Assembly (NCBI GenBank): GCA_963556495.2
Contig: OY747700.1
Location: 4,759,001 to 4,823,000 of the forward strand
DNA length: 64,000 nt
Source of the DNA: Valencia hispanica
Lineage: Eukaryota; Chordata; Actinopteri; Cyprinodontiformes; Valenciidae
Direction of reading: 5' to 3'
Each line of letters begins with the position of its first letter. The first letter of the stretch is position 1. Made by a program: the position numbers and the translations under genes. This document shows positions 33,153-43,479 of this stretch, in pieces. The notes under the pieces are model-generated. The model made no database searches. It had not been told where the DNA came from and saw nothing but the letters and a program-made list of their open reading frames with translations.

Positions 33153-34180
33153 GTTTAGAAGACACCTTTTCTCAATCCGCTGGTCCAGTCATGAACTTTA
33201 ACCTTTAAAATTCTAACTGAGGTCTGTGGAGTTTGAGACGGAGCTCTGGAGATTCCTCTCCCTGATGTTGGGGGAAAATGTTGCTGAGACGTTTATTTCT
33301 TTAATGTTTCATTCTTGTGAAAAATCTTCCTCACTGTAGAAGTTCAAATAGTTTGGGGATAATCTTCTAACCCCTTGTTGGATTACTTCCTAAGGTCATT
33401 GCTGATGTCTTTCCACCCTGGAGAGGTTCCAGAGCGGCAAACTAAGCAGTCAGGTAGAATCATTTACATTCTCCCGCTATCACAAGCTGTCTTCCACAGC
33501 GAGTTAATATTGTGAGTAATCACCATGTTGGAAGAAATCTCCTCCCTGTGAGAGAAGCAGGGGCTCGGCTCGGTCCGGTCCACCTCCGACCAGAACCTGA
33601 GCTGTTTCTTCCTGCAGCTCTGGACCGTTTGTCACGCTGCTGTGCTTTGAGCGCTGCTGAGCAGAAGTGGGCGGCTTTCTTCAGAGCTGAGCTGTTTGTA
33701 AGTTTAAATGGCGTCATCTGCGTGTGCATGTGTGTGTGTTTCTGAGCCTGCCGCTGTTGAAACCCACAAACGACAGCAGTAGCGGCGGCACACACTCCTC
33801 ACCCACGCTTATAAAACCCACTGTCCCACCCTCACACACACTCATCAGTAACACCGCATGTTGAGACAGAAAGGCAGAGGAGGTGACAGATTACCACGAA
33901 GGAGGAAGTAGTGGGTGTAAATTATTCAGGAGTGTGTGAGAGAGAGAGGACGGAGACTGGATGCCGACACTTTTCTCTTTTCTCTCCTCCAGAAAGGTTG
34001 GAAAAGCATCACATGCAGAGAAATGTGCAGATTCTGTCTGTTCATGCTCTATCATGCTGATCTGTGCACACATCTCCTTCCTCATTTTGTGTTTTTTTTA
34101 TCAATAATTTACTCATAGCCTCCAGTACAGTGGAGTCTCCAGCATGATAAGTCAGGTGGGGCACAACAACTCAACAGCTA
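33153..34180. other. No recognised gene; possible old transposon and promoter-like motifs
   Basis: 33390-33420 shares AAGGTCATTGCTGATGTCTTTCC with GAGGTCGTTGCCGATGTCTTTCC near 28556, suggesting a common decayed repeat. A TTATAAAA box lies at about 33811, followed by a pyrimidine/CA-rich stretch; a promoter is possible but unsupported. Confidence 0.3.
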
Positions 34181-35622
34181 CAGTACTGCGCAAAGGCAGG
34201 TGTGAAAAAAATGCTAAAATGGAAAAAAAATATATATATAATGATTGTTTATTTTTTATCAATTTACAAAATGCAAAGGGAGAAAAACAAAAGAAAAATG
34301 TGAATCAAATCAATATTTGGTGTTACTATCTTTTGCCTTCAAACCAGCACCAATTCTTATAGGTACACTTGCAAAAAGTCAGGGATTTTGTAGGATTATA
34401 GTCAGGTGTATGATCAACCAATTATAGCACACAGGTGCTAATGATCATCAGTGTCGCACGTAGTTGTAACACAGTCATTACCTGAAACAGAAGCAGCCGT
34501 GTAGGAGGCTTAACACTGGGTGAGGAACAACCAAACTCTGCTACCAAGGTGAGGTTATGGAAGATAGTTTCATGTCATGGAGAGATTGAGGTAGTTATAC
34601 AGCATCAGCAAGGTCTCTCCCAGACAAAGATTTCAAAGCAGACTGGGGTTTCTAGATGAGCTGATCAAGCTCTTCTGAAGAAGCACAAAGAAACGGGCAA
34701 TGTTGAGGATCATAGCGGTCGGTCAAGGAGACTGATGAAAGACACATCAAGCTTATTACCTTTCGAAATCAGAAGATGTCCAGCAGAGCCATCAGCTCAG
34801 AGCTGGCAGAAACCAGTGGAACCCAGGTAGACCCATCTGCTGTCTGTAGAAGTCTGGCCAGAAGTGGTCTTCATGGAAGAGCTGCAACCAAAAAGTCAAA
34901 CCTCCGACATGGAAACAAAGTCAAGCGACTCAAAACATAGGAACTGGGGTGCAGAACAATGGCAGCAGGAGCTCTGGACTGATGAGTCAAAATGTGAGAT
35001 ATTTGGCTGCAGCAGAAGGCAGTTTGTTCGTGGAAGGGCTGGAGAGCTGTACAATAATGAGTGTCTGCAGGCAACAGTGAAGCATGGAGGTTCATTGAAC
35101 GTTTGGGGCTGCATTTCTGTTGATAGAGTTGGAGATTTGGTCAGAATTAATTTTGTCAATGCTGAGAAATACAGACAGATACTTATCCATCATGCAGTAC
35201 CATCAGGGAGGCGTATGATTGGCCTCAAATTTATTCTACAGCAGGACAACGACCCCAAACACACAGCCAAAGTCACTAAGAACTATCTTCAGCCTAAAGA
35301 AGAACAAGAAGTCCTGGAAGAGATGGTGTGACCCCCACAGAGTCCTGATCTCTACATCATGGAGTGAGTCTGGGATTACATGAAGAGACAGAAGGATGTG
35401 AGGAAGCAGACATCCACAGAAGATCTGTGGCTAGTTCTTCAAGATGTTTGGAACAACCTACCAGCCCAGTTCCTTCAAAAACTGTGTGCAAGTGTAGCTA
35501 GAAGAATTGATGCTGTTTTGAAGGCAAAGAGTGGTCACACCAAATATTGATTTGATTTAGATTTCTCTTGTTCCTTCACTGCATTTTGTTGATTGATGAA
35601 AACAAATGATTAACACTTCCGC
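34181..35622 (+). mobile_element. Tc1-like transposon, damaged
   Basis: The left terminus CAGTACTGCGCAAAGGCAGG follows a TA at 34179-34180. A subterminal repeat (AATCAAATCAATATTTGGTG near 34306) is mirrored near 35545 (CACCAAATATTGATTTGATT). The right end stops matching after about 35622, and the outermost terminal sequence is gone. The transposase lies between the repeats on the plus strand. Confidence 0.75.
34571..35550 (+). pseudogene. Tc1-like transposase (inactivated)
   Basis: A helix-turn-helix piece (GLSQTKISKQTGVSR) is followed, in other frames, by RSLARSGLHGRAATKK and an open stretch at 34864-35331. That stretch contains LWTDESKCEIFG (first catalytic D), HGGSLNVWGCIS and FILQQDNDPKHTAK (second D). 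After a stop, SPDLYIME precedes a TGA and then VWDYMKRQ, so the last catalytic E is present but cut off by the stop. C-terminal residues ARRIDAVLKAKSGHTKY-like follow. At least three frame breaks show it is dead. The usual length is about 340 residues. Confidence 0.8.
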
Positions 35623-35802
35623 TGTCTAACATAAAATTTTTGAGGGAAAACAGAAAGTCCTCCGTTGTATTGAAAACCTCAAAACAAACTTAGGCTTTGG
35701 AGCGGACGGGTCAAAGTCCAGACCTATAAAACGGATCGATCATGCTCGGGAACTGCCCACTGGCATGTAAAAGACTCAGTACCACATATGATTGAATTGA
35801 AA

Positions 35803-35870
35803 TGACTTGTCAAGTGCCTTGAGATGACATGTGGTCTGAATTGGCGCTGTATAGATGAACTGAATTGAAT
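35803..35870 (+). mobile_element. L2-type LINE 3' tail
   Basis: TGCCTTGAGATGACATGTGG followed by GAATTGGCGCTGTATAGATG and GAATTGAATT is the reverse complement of the tail at 41161-41215. Only the terminal ~70 bp is present. Confidence 0.65.
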
Positions 35871-35879
35871 TAATTTGAA

Positions 35880-36036
35880 GAGTTCTTTCTTCCATCATAA
35901 TGGGGAAGGATCAGATCTCCGACTCCGACGTCTGTCTGGCTTTCTGACCATACGGTCAGACGGAGATTTAAAGCGGTGTTTAAACAAGGTGGATTAGCAG
36001 AGGTCTCCAACAACTGATGGTTTCATCCAGGACATG
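35880..36036 (+). mobile_element. LINE 3' region, left part (split by LTR)
   Basis: Shares blocks with 39320-39460: ATAATGGGGAAGGATCA, CTCCGACGTCTGTCTG, GGTGGATTAGCAGAGG, CAACTGATGG and CATCCAGGA. It resumes after the LTR at 36664. Confidence 0.55.
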
Positions 36037-36663
36037 TGTCGGCTTCGTAACCTATATTGTCGGCAACTCACTTTTTACTCAGAGAGGTGGGGGCGCCGAA
36101 CTCCAAAACCCCGGCGGGAACTGTTTCAAAATAAGACCCAGAACTGAGAGACAGAGAGTAAAATAACACACACACAACAACAGATATCTGTTTCACATTG
36201 GACGCACCTGCAGATGGGAGCCAGAAAAGATCTGACTCGCTTCTCTACAAGGGTGTACCATTTTTATTAAAGAAGAACAAAGAAAAATATCACATGACTC
36301 CTCTCTCCTCCTCCTACATCTTAACAAGTCATACATTTTCTCCAGGTCTCCTGACCTGGTTTTATAGCCGTACCATGAACTAGAGTTATAACCCATCCTC
36401 CCTGCTTTTAGTTCATATCTTTGCCCAAGAGTTTATTTACTTAAAACCTTACCCCCATAAAATACTGGTAGACAGTCATGTTTTACTACCCTGAATAATA
36501 TAAACAGGCCTATTTACCTCTAAACGCTTACTAAAGATATATTTAAAACATATGTACTGCATAATAAAAAATAGCCCCAAAAAAGTAGAATACAACACAT
36601 GCTACTGTGAAATATCGTCTCGTTAGCATGACATGACAGCCATGGGACTGTATTACAGCAACA
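36037..36663 (-). mobile_element. Solo LTR of a retroviral-type or Gypsy-type element
   Basis: The 627-bp segment is bounded by TGTCGG and CAACA, giving the usual TG...CA (TGT...ACA) ends. On the minus strand it holds a TATA box (GGCTATAAAACC, 36358-36369) and, about 90 bp later, an AATAAA polyadenylation signal (36261-36270). It separates two halves of a LINE 3' region that are joined at 39320-39512. There is no internal region, so it is a recombined solo LTR. I could not find a clean target duplication. Superfamily is not decided. Confidence 0.6.
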
Positions 36664-36838
36664 GTCTTCAGTCAGAGGCCTCTTCAGATTCGTTGCAAGG
36701 CTGACTGCTACCGGAGATCCTTCCTATACACAGCATCACCATCCACAACGACTCTTTGAAGATACTTGGATGATCTGAGTTACAACAACATGTAATTTCC
36801 CTTTGGGATAAAGAAAGTATTTTTGAATTGAATTGAAT
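36664..36838 (+). mobile_element. LINE 3' region, right part
   Basis: Continues the segment at 35880-36036: AGGCCTCTTCAGATTCGTTG and GGCTGACTGCTACC correspond to AGGTCTCTTGAGATTCCTCG and GGACTGACTACTAC at 39469. It ends in the LINE tail TAATTTCCCTTTGGGATAAA followed by GAATTGAATTGAATG. Confidence 0.6.
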
Positions 36839-37565
36839 GACGTAAAACATTTAAATTTGACAAAATTAGGAAAACCAGAATAAATCTATAAGCGTGGGAT
36901 TACTTCTTTCACACCCTTGTAAACGATTCAACTTTAAGAACTTTATTCTTCAGGAACAAGTCTGATCTAAATAATCACCTTTCTTTATAAATCAGATAAT
37001 AATTACCAGGATATTACTTTGTGATGATATATTAACACATTAAAATGGAAGTTATGAGATTTTATCAGTGTCAGGAGCGAGGGGATTTGATTAGAAAGTA
37101 GGAGGCGGGATGTGGAGACTGGGTTCTGATAGGGTGAGCAGAAAGCCAGCGAGGAAGAGGAGAAAGAAGAGGTCAGAACATGCAACGGTCCAGTAAAGCG
37201 AGGAGCAACTGGATGATGGCGTGATGCTAACGAAGACGAGAGAAATTTCACATGAAAGCCTGAACGCAATCAGAACAGAGAAAGCATGAAAGAGAAGATG
37301 GAGAGGTTGAGAAAGACAGGTGTTTGGATGCAGAGTGAGCCAACGTAACTCCTGAGTAAAATCAAAAGAGGCCCCTGATGTGTTCATGCATCTGACCCAT
37401 CGTAGCGTGAAGTTCACCTCCAGCTAATTTCTCACCAACGGGAAGCCGTTCGGAAAAACCTCCCGCGTAAGGAGCAGCAGAAAGGACAAAATCAGCTATG
37501 GAAAACTGAAAGGGAATGCTCAGATATTCCAACATTTAACACTGTTAGTCTGAGGAATCCCAACC
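36839..37565. other. No recognisable gene
   Basis: Non-coding gap before copy F. Confidence 0.4.
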
Positions 37566-38515
37566 TGAAGGCACCATTTGTAAAGTTACACAGTCAAAAA
37601 TGCACAGCAATAATTTGGGTTATTTACTGTCATGAGAGAAAAAAAATAATTTTCAAAGTCACATTTGCATCCATGTTATTTTTTCCATTTGTAAATGTTA
37701 GTTTACAAACTTAATATTTAGCTCCAGGCTAAATATTTAGTGTGAAGCTATATATTTAGCTAGCAAGCTAAACTGGCTAGCTTAATGTATAGCTTCGAAG
37801 TAAATATTTAACACATAGCCAAATATTTAGCTCATGCAAATTCACTTGCCGATTAGCAGAAGCGGACTATCAAAGTAAAAGCTTGTTCCCACAAATCTCT
37901 ATACAAACTCCTGCTGCTGGTGCGTCACTGTTGCTTTAAATCCATCGGTAAACATCTGTACTGCTGTTAAAACAGCGTGTTTTTCACTGTTACGTTTTAA
38001 GCTGACATTTTGGAGATGTCGGGAGGAAAATAAACAACGATAATGAGGTAAGTCAGCAGTTTATATAGAGGTTCGCAAGATCCAGCTTTTATTTTGGTAG
38101 TCCACCTCCGCTTATCAGCAAGTAAATTTGCATATTAGCTGAATATTTAGCTTTGAGGTAAATGTTTATTTCGAAGTTTAGCTTACTAGCTAAACATTTA
38201 GCTAACTAAGTATTTAGTTTGAAGTTAAATGTTCAGGTTGTAGAATAAATATTTAGCTGACAAGCTAAATATTTAGTTTCGAGCTAAATATTACATTTTT
38301 AAACTAAAGTGAAGTAGTCTAAGATAAAGCTATACATTTTAGTTTGCTAGCTAATTATGTAGTTTGAAACTGTGTAATTTATAAATGAATAAATAACATG
38401 GACACAAATATGACTTTGAAAAATTAACCCCCGTCTATTGATTTTATGACAGGCCAAATAACACAAATCATTGCTGTTAATTTTTGACTGTGTAACTTTA
38501 CAAGCGGTGCGCCAT
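37566..38515. mobile_element. Palindrome-array foldback element, copy F (best preserved)
   Basis: 950 bp. Left terminus AAGGCACCATTTGTAAAGTT; right terminus AACTTTACAAGCGGTGCGCC. Left inverted repeat about 37566-37695, right about 38367-38515. The arms hold TAAATATTTAG-type palindromes. The core (about 37829-38139) starts with ATGCAAAT (37834-37841) and ends with its reverse complement ATTTGCAT (38126-38133). Inside, AGCGGACTATCAAAGTAAAAGCTT is mirrored by AGCTTTTATTTTGGTAGTCC, and a TTTATATAGAGG box occurs near 38069. The only frames are short. This and copy A define the full structure. Confidence 0.82.
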
Positions 38516-39319
38516 AAAGGTCTCTGGTTTGATTATCTGCTGTGTGCATGTTTCTGTGTGAAGCTTTCATGCCACGGTTTCTCCTGACAGCTGTTTTGAG
38601 ATGAACATCCAGACCTGTTTCTGTGATGATGACCAAGTTTAAAAGTACAGCGTAGGCTTTAATGAGTGAAAACATAAAGTTTATCTAAATAATATCACGC
38701 AGCAGCGATTTAATATGAATGATTTATATGAATAACATTTTATTGTGGTTCGGGTAGCAGGACTAGAAGCAAGTAAAATAAATTAGTAAAATCAAATCAT
38801 TTATAGAATCTGCTTGATAAGAAAATACAAACAAAATAGAATCAACTTATTTATGACCAACTAAAAAGAAATGTCTTTTATAATCATTAATATTATAAGT
38901 TTTGTCTGCTGTAGATGTTCACTGCAGGGAAGTGAACCGTTTTCTCTGTGTTATTCTCAGCCAGTAGGAATGTAAAATACCTCCTTATTTTTCTAAACAG
39001 TTTTTGATCAACAGCTCTTCCAGATTTCTGATCTTTCCAGAATCTTTTCTGGCTTTTCCAGAATAGCGCCTCATAGTGGCAGCATGTTTGAGCAGCTCTA
39101 GTAGTTCTTATTTGTTTTTCTAGACTTTAGTTCATCTGTTTTGTGTTTATGGTTGAGGCATTCTGGATGCTGTGCAGCTGGAAGGATTTTGGCCTTTGCT
39201 CTTTTACTTTTCAAAAGATAGCATGATGTGTAACTGTGGCAACAAGAGGAGTTGAAAAGGAGCCTTCATGGATGCAGACCAGGACCAAAGAGGAGAGAGA
39301 GAAGGAGGAAGTTCAAATT
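38516..39319. other. No recognisable gene
   Basis: Non-coding sequence, no repeat identified. Confidence 0.4.
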
Positions 39320-39512
39320 GTCTTTTTCATTTGTTATAATGGGGGAGGATCATATCCCCTACTCCGTCTCTCTGTCCTGCTTTCTAACCAGGCCAGAAAG
39401 ATTCAAAAAGGAGGGGCAAAAGCAAATGAGGTGGATTAGCAACAACTGATGGCATCATCCAGGAAGACAGGTCTCTTGAGATTCCTCGCAGGACTGACTA
39501 CTACTGAGCAAC
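39320..39512 (+). mobile_element. LINE 3' region, uninterrupted relative of 35880-36838
   Basis: Shows the undisturbed order (GGGGGAGGATCATATCCC, GGTGGATTAGCAACAACTG, CATCCAGGAAGACAGGTCTC, GCAGGACTGACTACTACTG), which demonstrates that 36037-36663 is an insertion in the other copy. Confidence 0.55.
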
Positions 39513-41020
39513 CTGGTTTTGACAGATAGCATTTATTGGACACAAACAACCACTGTGTTTTACAGACAGTTTATAGACAATTACTTCAAACCTGGAGTTG
39601 TTAGAGCAGGTGTGAAATGTTCCGGTTGAGGCATATTTAGTGTGAAGCGTTGCTGAGCGGCCGGTTTTTGGTCGTACCCCAAAAAAGTCAAAAACTTCAA
39701 AAGTAGGACAGACTGAAGGGAGAAAGTGAGCAGAACCACATCTTGGCGGATCACAAACACAATTTAAGAGAAGAAAGAGCTCCTTTCTGATTCCAGCTTC
39801 TGTGCGATCTGAGTCCATCTGGGGACCATGAAACGAGCTGGTAGCGTCCAGTTTGATTCACCAAAATGGCAGAAACTGTCTTCACTGTAAACACATTTCA
39901 AATTCCCATCAGCTCAACTGTAGCTGTGATCTTCCAGCCTCTCGTTCCCACTTAATAACGCCTGGACTGTCGGCTGTCATGAGGGTAAATGCTGCAGAAG
40001 CTGCAGCCCTGCACTCTCTGTGAACTGTCCACCTGTAGGCCGAATCCGGGTGAACGCTGGGCGGAGCGGGGTGAACCAGGAGTTGATGAAATAAATTAAA
40101 AGCATCAATGCGTTTTCTCTCTCCGTTCGCCACCACTTCACCCCGCGACTTGGAGCTTGTTGAATAAATTTCCTCGAGAGCTCTCCTGTGTTCGAAAACT
40201 GACACTTTCACAGCTTTTATTATCCCAACCTGTCGACTCAAACCCACAGAGCGTGAAGTGTTTGCAATTCACCGGGTGGATCTTTCCAGTTCATGTGATG
40301 CAAGTTTATCTCCATCTGCAGTTTTGACTTTTATTCATCCACATGTGGGAGGAGGCTGCGTGAAAAAAGGGGTTGAATCCTTTTCTTCTTTTAACTGCTG
40401 TCATTGCTTCTGCTTCTGGCTTTGTTTCCATATGCAGATAAGGCCATTATTCCGGTGGCCTCGTAAAAAAACAAAACATTTGCAAACTTTTACTGCATTG
40501 CATCATCGTCACAGTTCAGCAGCATTCGGCTTTATCAACAGATATAATGAGTTACCTCTGATTTAATGCTCAGGTTGCAGTTTGCACCTCTGCAGGAACT
40601 GCATCTGTTTGCAATCAGAAAACGAGTTGTTAATTAGATCAGACAGCAGCATTAAAGTTCATCTAATTTGCTGTTTGTAGCTGTTATTTGGTCATTTAAG
40701 CTGCAGCAGAAATGCTGATATGCAGTCTGAACAGTGTCTGATAAACAGTTGGCTGGTGTATAGAGGTCAAACAAACCGCCAGCAACACTGACCATGAGCT
40801 CCAGCTGCTCTGCTCTAGATATTTTTCTTCCTTTATTTCTGGGATTTTTAGTTGTGAGACATTCAGAAATGTAGTTTCAACGGTGAAACCAATAGAAATG
40901 GGTTTTAAAATGTTGCTGCTCCTGATGAAGTTTGTAGAATCAGCCTTGGCTCTGATCTTTAAAGTCTTCTGATGGTTGATGGAAAATGTACCAAGTGAGC
41001 GTGTCTTAGGCCAAGATTTA
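39513..41020. other. No recognisable gene
   Basis: About 1.5 kb of non-coding sequence. Confidence 0.4.
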
Positions 41021-41156
41021 AGGCAAGGCAATTTTATTTGTATAGCACAATTTCAACAACAAGGTAATTCAAGGTGCTTTACATGATTAGGGGGTAAAGT
41101 AAAAACAGCAATAAAGCAAGAAGCACACACAAAACATATGATACATGAAAGCATTA
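41021..41156 (-). mobile_element. L2-type LINE 3' tail
   Basis: GGCAAGGCAATTTTATTTGT through CAAGGTGCTTTACATGATTA, as at 11308. Only the 3' UTR is present; it abuts the next L2 element. Confidence 0.65.
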
Positions 41157-41668
41157 CTCAATTCAATTAAATTCAGTTTATTTATATAGCGCCAATTCAC
41201 AACAGATGTCATCTCAAGCCACTTAACAAGAAGTCATTTCAATACAATTATCCAAACATTCCAATCAGTTAAAAAGTTTCCTATTTAAGGAATCCCAGCA
41301 GATTGCGTCAGTCATTGGCGTGAGGTTGGGCCCCGTTGATGCAGACTTTCCAACCACAGCAATCCTTCAGCAATCCCTCATATTGAGCAAGCATGTAGCG
41401 ACGGTGGAGAGGAAAAACTCCCCTTTAACAGGAAGAAACCTCCAACAGAACCAGGCTCAGTAGGAGCGGCCATCTGCCACGACCGTCTGGGGGTTTGAGA
41501 AGACAGAGCAGAGACACAGAAGGAACAGAAGATCTGATATAAGAGAACTTTCTATGTTACAGAAAGTAAAAAGTTGATAACAGGACACAGTGGATGTTCA
41601 GTTACTGGGAGCATCATCCCAGTCGATGCCCCCCGTCCAACAGGGCATTGCAGCCAAGCAGGAAACCA
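41157..41668 (-). mobile_element. Older L2 element, 3' UTR portion
   Basis: Starts with the tail ATTCAATTAAATTCAGTTTA and TATAGCGCCAATTCACAACA. It continues with the 3' UTR seen undisturbed at 25133-25450 and stops at GCAGGAAACC, where another L2 has inserted. The element continues at 43480. Confidence 0.8.
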
Positions 41669-43479
41669 AATCAAATCAAACTTTATTTAAGAAGCGCTTT
41701 TCATACAAGAAGTTGCATCACAAAGTGCTTTACAGATTAAAATGACCCCACATAAAACCACCTTCCCTTCCCTCCCCCACAGATTTAATAGCATGGTCAC
41801 AGTTATACCCCCCTCCCCCCAACCCATCTCCCATGCACACACACAGTTAAAAAAAAAAGGAAAAAAGGACATTGGGCCGAGTGTAGATGAACCATGCAAG
41901 GAAACGCCATCAGAGGAGCCATCTGCCCCGGCAGCGGTAGATTAACAGCACCAGCCGAGGCACCGACACAGGGCACCCAGTGGAGGCAAGGCCAAGACCC
42001 CCACCTCCACCCAAGCTCCACCTGGAGAGCATCCAGACAGCTACAGCCGATCACCGCTCCCGGGGCCGAGGGCTCCCACAGAGGAAACACTGGAACGGGG
42101 ATTAAGATAAAGTATAAAAATAAACAGTAAATTAATGTGCTAAGATTAAATAGTAAAACTGATGAAAATATAATCATATAAAACATGCAGAGCAATTAAA
42201 CAAACAGTAATAAATAATAATCAATTAAAAGCTCGGCTAAAAAGGTGAGTCTTGAGCCTGCTCTTAAAAACATGAACGTTCTCTGCAGCCCTGAGGTTCT
42301 CCAGCAGCCTGTTCCAGAGGTGAGGGTCATAAAACTGGAAAGACGCCTCGACGTGAGTGTGTGTCCTGACTTTTGGGGTGACAAGGAGACGGCTGCAGAG
42401 GAGCGCAGAGACCACGAAGGTTTATACGGTAAAAGCAGTTCAGAGAGATAAGAAGGCCCAAGACCATTAAGACACTTAAAAACCATTAAAATAACCTTAA
42501 AGTCGATCCTGGGGAGCCAATGCAATGATTTTAAGACCGGTGTAATGTGCTCCCGCCTCCTGGTCTTCATCAGGACACGTGCTGCTGAATTTTGTAGAAG
42601 TTGTAAACCTGATATACTCTTTTTGGGAAGACCAGAAAGCAGGGCATTACAGTAATCAATTCTACTGGTGATAAAAGCATCAGTGTCTCCGTGTTGGCCC
42701 GAGAGAGAATGGGGGGGACTCTGGTAATGTTCTTGAGGTGATAAAAACCTATTTTAGTGATATTTTTTATGTAAGGAATAAAAGTCAGCTCAGAGTCAAA
42801 AATCACGCCCAGGTTCTTCACTTGTAAAGAAGGATTAAAAGACAGTAATTGCAGTTTTGGTAAAAGTTTCTCTCTCTGAGCCTCAGGACCGATGACTAAA
42901 ACTTCAGTTTTGTCCTGGTTGAGCTGGAGAAAGTTTTCTGCCATCCAGGATTTAATGTCTAAAATGCAGATAAAAAGTGCATCCATTGGCCGTGTGTCAT
43001 CGGGAGACATGGAGATGTACAGCTGTGTATCATCAGCATAATTGTGAAAGTTAACTACATGTCTTCTGATGATGCTGCCAAGAGGGAGCATATAAAGGGT
43101 AAAAAACACTGGGCCTAAAATTGAACCCTGGGGCACACCACATGTAATCCTATGGACCCGAGAGGAGCAGGTATCTAAACTTACCATAAAAGTCCTGTCT
43201 GTGAGATAGGATGTGAACCATTAGTGAACAGCACCAGAGAGGCCGATCTGTTTTAAACGGGTTAAAAGAATAGTGTGGTCTACTGTATCATAGGCAGCGC
43301 TTAGATACAGTAGAACCAACACTGTCACCTTCTGAGCATCATAGTTTAATCTAAAATCATTTAAAATCTTCAGAAGGGCCGCCTCTGTGCTGTGGTTCAC
43401 CCTAAAACCAGACTGACATTTCTCCAGGACATTGTGCTCATTAATAAAATCATCAAGTTGAATTAAAACAATTTTAAGA
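41669..43479 (-). mobile_element. Younger, 5'-truncated L2 element nested in another L2
   Basis: The 3' end AAATCAAATCAAACTTTATT (41669) and the truncated 5' end near AATTTTAAG (43479) interrupt the host L2 exactly between GCAGGAAACC and ACCAGGTATATC. These join directly in the related copy at 25440-25460. It carries a broken reverse transcriptase from just before the QSGFR motif to the C-terminus, plus a 3' UTR of about 530 bp. The endonuclease is missing, a normal result of incomplete reverse transcription. Confidence 0.85.
42200..43470 (-). pseudogene. L2 reverse transcriptase (nested copy)
   Basis: From N- to C-terminus on the minus strand: DDFINEHNVLEKCQSGFRVN, a LLYLSAAYDTVDH motif (finger/palm A region with the catalytic aspartate), GVPQGSILGPVFFTLYMLPL, then NYADDTQLY with the YADD catalytic box at about 43029-43040, and DKTEVLVIGP. 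The C-terminal [20 protein letters not shown] and the end lie in another frame below 42570. Stops near 43205 and 42580 break it. Confidence 0.85.

Noticed and set aside
33811..33870. TATA-box promoter of a host gene
   Set aside because: A TTATAAAA word followed by CA-rich sequence is not enough; no downstream exon with coding potential or splice signals was seen.
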